From Dactylellina haptotyla (taxonomy: Eukaryota; Ascomycota; Orbiliomycetes; Orbiliales; Orbiliaceae): 64,000 nucleotides of DNA. The stretch lies in contig CM062382.1 of NCBI GenBank assembly GCA_031310005.1, positions 3,596,001 through 3,660,000 of the forward strand, read 5' to 3'. The notes below the pieces were generated by a model that saw only the letters and a program-made list of their open reading frames with translations, did not search any database and was not told where the DNA came from. Shown piece after piece: positions 1 to 14,700 of this stretch; the stretch's first letter is position 1; every line of letters begins with the position of its first letter. Position numbers and translations under genes: made by a program.

Positions 1-1821
1 TCTGTTTTTTATACGGGACCGGCTTCTACAGTTACTGTCCCGGTGACAACAACTAAAATATCAACATCGACTACGCGCTTAACGAATACCAACATTGTTA
101 CTAGTCTGACAGTTATAACATCTGGGTAAGAACCACCGGGTTTCATATATAGGGCGTTGACAATGTTTATATTAAAGTACGTCAGCTAACGCATGTAAAG
201 AATTGATACAACCACTTATGCTGTAACCGTAACGACAACAAGCTATACAAATGCTGATACTCTTCTTAAACGTAAAGCGAGACGGGCTACCTCACTTCCA
301 GCTGGGTGCGATTGCTTTACAGCAAAGTCACAAACGTTGACCAAGACGCCCGCAACTTCAACCACTAGAGTAACTGCTACAATCACAACATGGAAAACTG
401 CTACCAGAACTTCTCGTACGACAATAACGATCCATCCAGCCGACTTTACAACCACAAAAATCGTTGCTACAGTCATAGTCACCAGCATCAAAACGATTAT
501 CAGTTCGAGGACGGTCACGCTACATTCAACAACCGTTATCCCAGCTACAACTGTCACATTTACTTTAACAACCACGACCACTATTAAGACCACACCACCA
601 ACCCCTGATATCTCGTGCGGAAATCTTGGTATCGAAGTTGGTATCTATGACAACCCGTATGATGCTGACGAGACAACCGGGGATCCAAATTTTGATCCGG
701 ATTATTTCAAGGCTTCAACGCCTTATGATACTAGATCGGGCATTCAAATGCTTGGTCTTCAGACACCGGGCGAGAGACATAATCCTCATAGCTTCACCTT
801 CCCTCTGGATGGCGATTTTGTGTTGAACTATCGCGGGTATCTTTACGCCCCGTTTACTGGCACCTACACCATCAATATTCTGAACCAGAATAATTACGTT
901 GCGTTTTGGATTGGCTCCAAAGCTCTGACGGCATGGGATAAAGAGAACGCAGACATAATCTTCCACTGGGGCCCAGGTCTGAAAACCGATACTATTCATA
1001 CCTATTTGATTGCAGGGAGCTATACTCCTTTCCGTTTTCTACTTGGCAGCTATACTAGCGATGCATCATTCATCCTGGAGATTCTAAATCTGGAGAATGG
1101 CAATTTTCTTTCGTTCGTCGAATATCAACTTATCTCCGATTATATTGTTTCGTCTTCCTGTGACGGAGCCACCCCACCATTTCCCGCTTTTGGAAGCGAA
1201 CACACAATCCCAAGTGTTCCAGATACCTCCTGCAATAATGCAGGGTTTAGCGTGGGTATCTACGACGATCCATACATCGAGAACCCGGAGTCTGATGACT
1301 ATGCGAGCTTTGTTCCGGAGTTCTTCAAGACTCAGATACCATTTTCTACCACACAGACTACATATATGGGGATTGTGAACGCGGGCGACCAACATACCCC
1401 ATATGGCTTTCACCCAAACTCACCTGGGAATTATGTGCTCAATTACAGAGGCTATTTCTACGCTCCCGAGAGTAGGGTTTACACTTTCAAGCTTTATAAC
1501 GGTGATAACTGGGCGGGTATCTGGACGACTAACGCGCTCGAGGGTTGGACGAGGGGCAATGCTAATGCGACTACCATTTGGAATCCGTCGACAATGTTCT
1601 CCACATCTGGCCAGATTCAAGTTCCACTCGCCAAAGGAGCTTATTTTCCGATCAGGCTTATGTTAGGCAGTTATGGTGGTGGTGTGCAATATCGGTTTGA
1701 CATTTGGGATGACCTCACATCTACTTACTATTTGACGTATGGGACTTCGTCGGCGTACCTTGTTTCTCAGTCGTGTAGCGGTATCACGCTACCGTACCCC
1801 GCATTCGGCCAGGAGGCGTGA
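1..1821 (+). CDS. GLEYA/PA14-like cell-wall adhesin, 5' end outside window
   Basis: Exons <1..125 and 201..1821; the 75-nt intron has GTAAG, a GCTAAC branch site and an AAAG acceptor. The visible N-terminal part is a Ser/Thr-rich stalk. A KRKARR basic stretch (possible Kex2 site) and a short Cys pair (CDC) lie just after the intron. Two tandem homologous modules of about 200 residues follow, each opening with a SC/SCNN Cys motif and GIYD, carrying NYRGY(L/F)YAP and a (F/W)xxxxALxxW core, and closing with a SC...PAFG motif. This is the GLEYA/PA14 lectin-like adhesin fold of fungal surface proteins, which bind glycans. No C-terminal GPI signal is visible; the protein ends in QEA. The start codon and signal peptide must lie left of the window. 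Family call is by motif recognition. Confidence 0.8.
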
Positions 1822-2574
1822 AATACAGTAATAATTGAAAAGCTCAGCTTATCTTTCAAGATTTCTACTCAATCTGCCAGCATCGTGTTTTATTTTATCG
1901 GCTCCCTTATAAAATCCGTTTAATAGGAAATAATACAATGTAATTGAGTGCAATTGTCTGCTTAGAAAATACTATTTGAACGAAACAATAAAGGTATGCA
2001 CCGCTATCATAGATGTGACAATAGTTTAATCACGAATATTAAATTAGGCGTGGTCTCTTCAAGGGAATATTTGGAAGAGGCACCTCACAAGTTTAATTCC
2101 CAATAACAATGTAGTCGTGTATAAAAGAGATTGAACCAGTAGTTAGGTTGTTCCTATTATGGAACCCCTCGCTGTCGCGTTGATATAATCGGCAGCGGCT
2201 TTAGCCATATAGATTCAGATAAACTAGTAGCTATGGGAAATTCGAATACAGTATAGCCATCTCAGTACTTTGTCAATTTGCACACCCGCGGTCATAAACG
2301 CGTTATGGCTGTAACCTTTGCGTTTTCCAATGCGAGTCCGGTTAAGTTTAATTCGCGTATTCGGTCCAAGTTGTGTTATAGCCGAGACTATCGAGATTTC
2401 CACCCACTGCTGGAGCACCACCCTGCAAATATGATATTTTTCAGATGTTGGGCAAGGAAATTTGAACCTACGCTGCCACCTTGCCTGTTCACCTCTATTC
2501 TTACAGCTTGAGGATATGCCAACGCGTTTAAGCCTAAAGAATGCTTTTTTTCGTTGGGCACAATTTATCATAAA
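1822..2574. other. Intergenic, no gene seen
   Basis: Short overlapping open frames on both strands carry no recognisable domain or splice structure. It probably holds the 3' ends of the two flanking convergent genes. Confidence 0.5.
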
Positions 2575-3174
2575 TCATTCTTCAACCCATACAATCTTTC
2601 CAGCCTGATGATCTCGTACTCGTTCCATATTGGTGAGGGCATTATCCAAAGCAGCTAAACTCGCGCCCAGAGAACCGTCGATATTGACAACTGGAGCTGT
2701 ATATGCCACTTTCCCAGATAAAATCTTCGCCTTTGGCTCTGTGAGATCGATTATGTAAGTAGCCGCTGAACTAAGATAAGGGTCAAGTTGGACGTGTCTA
2801 GCTCGTTCACTCTCATCCGCCCAGTTAACGCAGATAGAATCGAGCCAGAAGCATGGGGTCCAACCATTTGTAAGGCCCATAATTGGTTTTGCAAGCCTGT
2901 CAAGTGCACTAAGCGCGTTGGCAACACCTGCTGGTATTAAGACTATGTTTCCATTGATTATAAACTGCTCCGGTGGGGCCGAGTCGTTAAGGCGCGTGTA
3001 TCTAATGACAAAAAAAAGTGACACTTTGGTACTGTCCACCGGAAAGACATTGAACCTCTTAGGGGTGCTCGGTGGATCTTTTCTCTTGAAAATTGGCTTG
3101 AACATCCGAATATCAAATTGCCCATTGCCGATAGGTTCGAAGACCGAGCGCACTTTGCTCGGTTTATTACCCAT
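2575..3174 (-). CDS. HET-domain protein, short or truncated
   Basis: A 199-residue frame from the first in-frame ATG (3174); the open frame extends upstream to 3210 next to a CAG acceptor, so a 5' exon is possible. It resembles the heterokaryon-incompatibility (HET) core: a degenerate VIRY where ALSYxWG is usual, an IINGN strand, an ALSALDRL helix, then the hallmark FWLDSICVN followed by ERARHVQL and a YLSSAATYIIDL segment. HET proteins trigger incompatibility cell death and usually run to several hundred residues, so this is a fragment, a short paralogue or an incomplete model. The SYVWG motif is poorly kept. It sits between an adhesin and a metabolic locus, a common subtelomeric setting. 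Confidence 0.6.
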   Translation of the reverse strand: MGNKPSKVRSVFEPIGNGQFDIRMFKPIFKRKDPPSTPKRFNVFPVDSTKVSLFFVIRYTRLNDSAPPEQFIINGNIVLIPAGVANALSALDRLAKPIMGLTNGWTPCFWLDSICVNWADESERARHVQLDPYLSSAATYIIDLTEPKAKILSGKVAYTAPVVNIDGSLGASLAALDNALTNMERVRDHQAGKIVWVEE

Positions 3175-6560
<3,386 letters not shown>

Positions 6561-9524
6561 TGTAATGAGCTTAATAATGAAAAATAAAGTATAATACCCT
6601 GCCTGAGCTTAAGGTGAAGAATAGTTCAATTTATTGGCAATAGAATTGTATTGGAAATATTTAATTCGATCTTATAAGCTGAGTGACTGATATCCTGATT
6701 TTATATTGATTTCAATTTCGTAAGGTTTGATAAATATTGGGGAAAATGTCTGATTTACAAGAGTGGCAGTTGGGTAAATACTGGTTTGAGGCTTTCAGAA
6801 AATTAAAGCTTTCCCTAGAAGCTGTTTCCAGCTACCCTTGTTCAGACTCTTTCCATGAGTCGCTACAGTCTCTAGGATCCTAATCTCCATGACATTAAAT
6901 CTATTACAAATCGAAACTTTGATATAATTCCGCGGGATTCCCCGGGATACACAAGCTAGAGGAAAAAGTATTATTTGAAAACATGAGCCGTGTCTTGGAT
7001 CCCTTATCAGGCCGGCTGTGCATATGCACGATTCTAAGACACAAAGCTAGATAGATATATCCAATGTATCTGTGGATCATGGTCCGCGTGATTCCAAATG
7101 AATCGGTGGAGATTTCAATACGCGTAGAGACCTATGAATATAAAAACATCTTAATTCTGTTATATCATGACCCACTATAGGAATTTAGATTAGATTAGGC
7201 ATAGGCGGTATTATTAATTCACGCTAGAGCAATGTAGGACACATTTTTAATATATATTTTATAAGCACAGTGCATGTGGGCTTGCTTCCGACATGCGTTG
7301 GCTATGCTCATATAGCTTAGCGTAGACCAACTTTCACGTTCATTCATTGAAATATCTTCTCGGCGCACTTAACTCCGTGACGACGATCAAGCATGTTGTC
7401 TTCGATGCTACCTGATTGAGAAAATAAACTTTTATTCGTATGTGGAGACTTTTTAAAGAGTTGTTATAAACGCCTCCACCTGGAGTGTTAGCTTCGTCAA
7501 CCGAGTATAGAAAAAAGCGATAAATCAAAGTTGTTGTATTTTCTTTTTCTAACACGGATGATGACCCTCCGATTCTGCGTAAAAAGGTTACCAGATTTAA
7601 GATAGGGTAACTCAAATTTGGGAATTTAGGAATAAGGCAATATGTCATGAGTCTTGCATCGAGAAACGTATCGATACATCAGCACCCAAACGTACATGAC
7701 ATTTGAACTCCAATACAGCCTTTTAGTTACTTTATCTCGCAAGCTTAAGCCAGACTACTGTCTTTTAGTGTAAAATATGATTTTCCTCTAGCAAACCATT
7801 ACCATATCTGAAACTTTCATTACGATAATGGTGGATAGAATGAGGTGGATACGAGCCTCGTAGAATTTCGGCACAGGCGTGGGTTCTTGTCAATTATCCT
7901 GCAGTAGTCGCAATCCCAAAGGGGGAACTATCTTCCGCCGAGCGGGAAGATTAAATGGCCGTAGTGGTGATGAGGCTTTATCGTGTTTAAATGCCGCGTC
8001 AGGTAAGTCAATTTTGATAATGGCTTTAGTAGGTAGCCAGTTGGTTCTCTGAATGTAGGAAGGCTTGTAACTTGGGATTGCTTGGAGCGGGTCACTTCTG
8101 TATTGAGCGAATCGGGTTTCAACTTTATGGCGTGATTCGAGAAATATCACGTATCGCCAAACTTTCAAGCTGTCTACAACTCTGCTAGAGGCTAGGAGAA
8201 GATTGGACTTAGGTTATATAAAGTTTGAGCAGGTGAGCTTGCGAGTGCCTAGTTCCAAACCTAAAAGGTTCTAGTCGCATATAATTTCAGCGTCGGTTAG
8301 ACAGTAACCAAACTGGTTAGAAGATACTGAACTCGAGCGATGGTACCAGGTAAAGGCAGTTTAGGTGCGATCATCTCGGCATTCTTCTAAAAGCCGGGTC
8401 CGATGGTTCCTATTCACTTGTTCTTTTCACTTTAAGGTACATGTACACCATACCATTGCCATGGGTCTTTTGCAGATGCGTATTGCGCAGGGGTCTGATG
8501 TGTTGGATGCATAATCCTTGATGGGGCTAGCGCTTGTGGGCCCTGTCGAACAGATTTCTCGTTTGGGGGTCGCGCACGTTAGAGCTCCAACCGAACTGAA
8601 TCGCTGATCTAGCGAACCTCAACGACGTGTCCATTGTTCCTGGCGCAAAACTTCCCAGAAACGCTAAAGTTCTGCTATTAAGCCCCCACCTCGACTATAT
8701 AATGGCTTTCATTATCAGAAAACATCATCATAACTTGAGGTATTCTGTGCCGAATATCTTACTCCTATATGCAGATTCGTACGCATATGTGGGGATTAAC
8801 TTTTGTCAACCACACGGTCGCCTCTAAAACATGGCTGTCTGCCCTGTGGCGGTTCTATGTTGATTCTGAGATCCACATTTGGACGTAGACCAGCGCGCCG
8901 GGTCACCTTGGCTCTTACCGCTAGGGATGGAGCAAGCAGAATGAAGTCCAATTTAGATTCGATTAGGAAAGGTTATTCCGCCTTCTCCGGACTTTTGCGT
9001 TGAAGGTGAGGATTGGAGGGAACTAGAAGGCGTGTGCCGGGTTGGGCACAGACCGAGCCAATAAGCAGTGCACGGATACAACAAACAACTACTCCCACAG
9101 TTTATTTTCTTTTTGTAGAATGACAAAAGGCGCGGAAGGAGGAGACCAATTTCAAAATATCTTTTGCGTTTTTGTGATGCTGCCGTTTCAAGCAATTTTA
9201 GCGGTAGGTAATCGATTCTAGATCGTAGAAAAGTGACAAGTTGATCCTTGAAGCGTTAACTATTAAATCTAGTAATAATAATACGCGAAGCTAACGAGGT
9301 AACTTTGGATTCGGGTTATAATATATGCATAGTATTTATAGTATATCGCACCAAGACTAACCGAGGTAGTTACCACTGGTATGGGATTCTATAAGAAGTG
9401 TAATGCGGCATCAAATTGGACCTAAGCTATCTTTCCATAATCAAATACCTAGGCTTCCAATCCTCGAATATTCGAATTTGAATCTCCAGAAGTTTTTGAA
9501 GCAAAAACATACTAAATATTCAAA
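6561..9524. other. Long intergenic stretch, AT-moderate
   Basis: No domain-bearing frame was found. Short frames at 7340-7648, 7890-8168, 8627-8827, 8803-9003 and 8953-9195 look like chance. It may hold regulatory DNA for the divergent SDR and CMD genes. No transposon ends were noticed. Confidence 0.45.
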
Positions 9525-10209
9525 ATGACAGATCGATATCCCGCAATACCTCCAGAGAATCTAACTGCTGAGCAAAAGGCAATGCACGATCATGCTACTG
9601 GTGAGATCCAGAAATATGGAAAATCACTGTAAGAGATTCATAGACATCAATTTGTGTTTTTGGAGTTGAGTGGAGACTAACTAGCTCAGGTTTACAACGC
9701 ACGACAAAGATACAGGTGCTCTGATTGGCCCTTTCACCCAGTTTCTTTATCTACCTCCGGCTTTGATGAAGTCATTTATAGAGGTAGCTATGTCTCTCAT
9801 GACTGTTACAGAGCTACCTCCTCGCAGTCGTGAGATCGCAATACTGGCGGTTGGAGAATTCTACGAGGCTCCGTATGAGCTTTACAGCCATGTTCGAGTG
9901 GCGAAGAAGGTTGGACTCTCTGAAACTCAAATTAAAGATATTTTGGAAGGCCGTCCACCATCAGGTGGAGACGAGCAAGATGTCGTTTCGTGGGAGGTCG
10001 CTCGAGCTTTAATTGGCGCAAGAACAGAGCCAGGTTCTAAGAGGAGTTCGCTATCAGACGAACTATGGAAAAGAACAGAATATGCTTTTGGAAAAATTGG
10101 AGCGGGGGCGCTCATTCAGTTTGTCGGGTACTTCACTTACATCTGTATTCTCCTTAATGGTGCGGCGGTCAATATTCCCGAGGGAGAAACACTCTTGCCA
10201 GTAAACTAG
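9525..10209 (+). CDS. Carboxymuconolactone decarboxylase (CMD)-like protein
   Basis: Two exons, 9525..9628 and 9690..10209 (61-nt intron, GTAAGA/CTCAG); 207 aa. It starts MTDRYPAIPPENLT. The CMD/AhpD-like all-helical core is recognisable: GPFTQFLYLPPALMKSF, then PPRSREIAILAVGEFYEAPYE, SHVRVAKKVGLSETQIKDIL and a C-terminal IQFVGYFTYICILLNG helix. The usual AhpD CxxC pair is absent; the equivalent stretch reads EFYEAPYELYSH. It is therefore more like the fungal CMD-type proteins found in biosynthetic loci than a peroxidase partner. It lies in the same direction as, and 1.6 kb upstream of, the PKS. A cluster role is inference. Confidence 0.8.
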
Positions 10210-11789
10210 TAATAGAAATTTAAAATGCAAAGATCGTATGATTGATTGTCTTCTTACTCATGACTAGGTTACAGTATCCCATACATTTTTAATCTTCAAA
10301 CTTGAGTTACTCGAGTATATACGCCTTTGGGATGAATTATTCGTTCTAGAGTTCTTCTTTTTGGCAGTCGAGTGCGCCATGGCGTGATTGCGACGACAAC
10401 ATATGATAATGGTCGTCTATGTTTGAAGGACAGCAGTTTGGTCTGTGCAATAATTGGCGACCCTAAAGCTTAGGACCCACAAAGGCTACTACTCTATTGT
10501 CTTATTCGATTGAGGCTGAGAAACGGGAACCCTTTACCTCGGTCTGGCGGAAAACTCGCCACCTGACAATAGTAGGCCGCATCTGTCTTCTAGGCCTTAG
10601 GCAGACGACCTCTTTGATACGCATATAGATGCATCCGGGTGCATCCGACATGAGGCCAAAGGCGGGCTGGCTGTATGTACGTCGACGACGATCGGGGATC
10701 TCCTTGAGAATTCTCTCCGAGTTTCGTCGATTGGGTGGAGCTGGAATTCCAAGCGACTTCATCACAAGCCATTTGTTGTTGTTGGCGCTACCGGATTTGG
10801 TAAAACGCACTTCGGGCGGTTGACTTTTTTTGATAAATTCACCTTTCCGTATTTGGTGGCGATGTGGAGAAAATTGTTGGTTTGCTAAGGATATAAGGTT
10901 CATAAATCCTGGCTTTAGCTTGTCCTCCTGTGCGCCAAAACATATGAAGGGGTAAGTGCAGATTTAGGGCAACAAGCCTGGATCGGATAGCCGAATTAAA
11001 ATGAAGACCTGCGGCATGTCCTTGTAGCGGGGTGTTCATCAACTTCAAAAACTTTCTGCCGTGATGCATCGATAGGGGGGCGACATGTATAAGATGCGAT
11101 CAAACTAGTTTGGTTGTCGGTCGCCCCGCTGGCAAAATACAATTTAGTGCCATAAGCGTAAGCAAAATGGATCCCTCAAAATGTGCTCACTATAAATAAT
11201 CTGAATATTTGTTCCGAAGCTAGAATTTGGTTAGTTAGATGGGCCTAGAGCGCCATTGGTACCATCTCGTGACAAAATTTCGTATACGCTAGCTGTATCA
11301 ATGGTCGGACTCCGAATTAGCAGCCGGGGCGGCCTTATCTTCAAGTCTTACAACACCTACTACTCTGTCGGGTTGTGTGTAAAATCCAACAAAACTATCA
11401 TCGGAACACACGATGAACTTTTTGAAATCCCTATACCAATCGTCCGCGTAGAGACAAGTTTGAAAAATCCATACGAAAGAGTTCAAAGGATACTAGGCCT
11501 TGCAGAATAGAAATTACTTTTGTACAGCTAAGGCCGTATCATTTCCTCCTTTAGAAACCTACTTGCTTAGGCTCTTGCACAATGAATCAATATCAGACAG
11601 TCCCATTTATAGGTTGGAATGGTAAATAATATTATTGTAGCTTAATGCATCGATTTCTATTTCAAAGGGTTCTTCTGGAAACATAAATTGACCCAAACCT
11701 CCCCAAAGTTTTCATTTATCATTCGACATAAGCCTTCCTCACCATACAATTATTTACATTAAATATACCTATTATTATTTATTATCAAA
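10210..11789. other. Intergenic between CMD-like gene and PKS
   Basis: No supported gene. A short frame at 10762-10888 contains a P-loop-like GATGFGKT but has no further NTPase motif. A frame at 11256-11510 has no recognised domain. The last few hundred bases before 11790 are AT-rich and presumably hold the PKS promoter; no specific operator could be named. Confidence 0.45.
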
Positions 11790-14700
11790 ATGTTTGTCGA
11801 AACGCCAAAGACTATGCCAATCGCCATTGTCGGCATGGCATGTCGCTTCCCTGGAGATGCTAAGAATCTTGACAAATTTTGGGAGATCGCCGCCTCTGGC
11901 CGTAACACATGGTCTGAATGGCCAAAAGAGAGACTCAACGAAAAGTCCTTTCATCATCCACGGACCGAACATCTTGGAACGGTTGGTGATATCTTTAAAA
12001 TTTCTCTCTAAGCGATTTAAATCGCGAGCTGCGCTAATTCACGGCTTTCTCTGTATAGATACACACGAAAGGCGGTCATTTTCTTAGTGATGACCCGGCA
12101 TTTTGTGATACATCATTTTTTGGTTTCACCGCCGACTTAGCTAAGGTTTGTCAAGCTTGGATGGATACATTAACAGAGCCTAAATCTTTGAATGATAAAA
12201 ATTCTAATCGGCTATATTAAAAACAGGCCACAGACCCCCAAATGCGCATGCTCCTCGAAACAACATACGAGGCTTTCGAATCCGGTAAGACAATCGGAAG
12301 TTCTTGAAGCGATATGATCGCCTACTTAATGAACACAGTATGCTGACAAGAAATGCAGCTGGACTTTCTCTAGAAGACGTCGCTGGCAGCTCTACGTCTG
12401 TTTTCGCGGCTGCTATGTTTCATGACTATGAAGATATGCTGTTGCAAGATATGGAGAATTTACCACGAAATTTTCTCATGGGAACAGGACAAAGCTTTAT
12501 AGCTAATAGGGTGTCCCATTTCTTTGACCTTCGTGGAGCTAGTGTTTCTGTCGATACCGCATGTTCCTCAGCAATGACAGCTTTGCATTTAGCATGTCAA
12601 AGTATTCGCACTGGAGAGGCTAACATGGCCGTGGTCGGTGGAGCAAACCTTATACTTTTTCCATCTTCAAGTATAGGACTTTCTAGTACCGGGTAAGTGA
12701 GAAGACAAGCAAAATTTTACTCACTCCTCCTATTAGTTGTTGATTGAATGACGCCTGAAGGCTAATGACTTTTAATATAGACTCACCGGAGATGCTGGCA
12801 AGTCGTTTGGGTTTGATGCTCGTGCTGGCGGCTATGGTCGTGGCGAAGGTATCGCAAGCATTATTCTTAAGCCGTTAGATACCGCGATACGCGATAATGA
12901 TCCTATCCGTGCTGTCATTCGAGAAACTGGAATGAATCAGGATGGCCATACGCCCACCATCACCTCACCGTCCCAAGAAGCACAAGAACAACTTATACGT
13001 GAGGTCTATAGGAGAGCCGACTTAAGTTTAGCCGATACAACATATGTGGAAAGCCACGGAACGGGTACCATCGCTGGTGATACCACTGAGACAAATGCCC
13101 TTGGTAACACCCTCGCGGCAGGTCGGCAAAAGCCTCTGTACGTTGGCTCAGCCAAAGCGAACTTCGGTCACACTGAAGCGGCCAGTGGCCTTGCAGCTGT
13201 TATTCGAGCAGTCTTGATGCTGGAAAGGGGTTTAATACCTCCACAGGCATTGTTCGAATCACCAAACCCCAAAATCGATCTAGAAAAGCTCAACATAATG
13301 GTAAGAATAATTGCCTAACACGTAGTGTTGATTTTCAGATATTCACGAATATGTTTATATGCTAATCGAGTTTGAACACTTTCATTCTCTTAGGTTCCAA
13401 CAAAATTGACACCTTGGCCCGATGGTTCTCTACGAAGAATATCCTTGAATAACTTCGGGGCGGGGGGGACTAATACTCATGCTATCGTCGACGCAGCTGA
13501 ATATCACATCCCTTCAAAATTTGCGGAGCGCAAGTGCCTTGGTATTTCATATTCCCCGGATTCACGATTGCTAGCTACCATAAGTGCCAAAGACAAGGTC
13601 AGCATAGAAGCTGCGATCGTTGAACTCAGAAACTTTTTGAAAGGCGAAGGAAGTACTACGAGTATAAAAGACTTAGCCTACACTCTTACGGAGCGGCGGT
13701 CAAAATTGAATTGGAGGGCGGCGGTCTCGGTTCATTCCATTGAAAGCTTTTCTCAATCCCTAGAGGACCCTTTGCTTAAAACTACCCAAGTAACCCTTAA
13801 GAATGCGCCGAGACTTGGGTTTGTGTTTACCGGGCAAGGAGCCCAATGGTTCGCCATGGGCCGCGAGCTCATCTCGTCCTATCCAGTTTATAGAAGTGCG
13901 TTGGAGAAAGCAGAAACGCATTTAGCTTCAATCGGCGCCCCTTGGAGTGTCTTTGGTATGGTTCCCGCTTAGGTTAAACAAGCACGAGATTCACGAGCTA
14001 ACTGGAGTTCCTTTGTGTGATAGAGGAACTAAGTAGAGACGAGAAGTCGAGCAGAATAAACCAACCTTTCCTCAGCTTCCCTCTAGGTGTTATTCTCCAG
14101 TTGGGTTTGGTCCAACTATTGGCCTCTTGGGGTATAACGCCTACTGCCTGTACTGGCCATTCTAGTGGCGAAATTTCGGCAGCTTACGCGGCTGGCATCC
14201 TTGACTTCGAAGATGCAATTACAATTGCTTACGTTCGAGGTGACATCACCCAAGCCGCGGTGAAAGCCGGTCGAATTGGAGGCGCCATGAGTGCTCTGGG
14301 TCTGGGCAGAGATGAGGCAACTGAATATCTTAATAAAGTCAAGGCTACCGGGCCAGGATATGTTCAGATTGCTTGCGTCAACAGCCCGAATAGTGTTACT
14401 ATTTCAGGAGACATAGCTGCTCTGCAAAAGATAGAGGCACTAGCAGAATCTAATGGTGTCTTTTGTCGTCGATTAAAGGTTCCAGCAGCCTATCACTCTC
14501 GATACATGGAGCCCATCAGTACCGAATACCACGAAAAGATCCAAAAGCTTTGCTTCTCAAGACATGAAAGAGAAGCTTCCACACCCCAGACTATATTTGC
14601 ATCTCCAGTCACCGGAAAACGAAACAAATCTGCGCATACTGAGCGCAGGCCGGAACACTGGGTCCAAAATATGGTCCAATGTGTTGAATTTGATGCTGCT

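Noticed and set aside
10762-10888. P-loop-like GATGFGKT frame, possible NTPase relic
   Set aside because: Only about 40 residues and no Walker B or other supporting motif; chance is likely.
11790-14024. PKS N-terminus read as several small broken genes
   Set aside because: Six short in-phase introns join the pieces into a standard KS-AT region with all active-site motifs.
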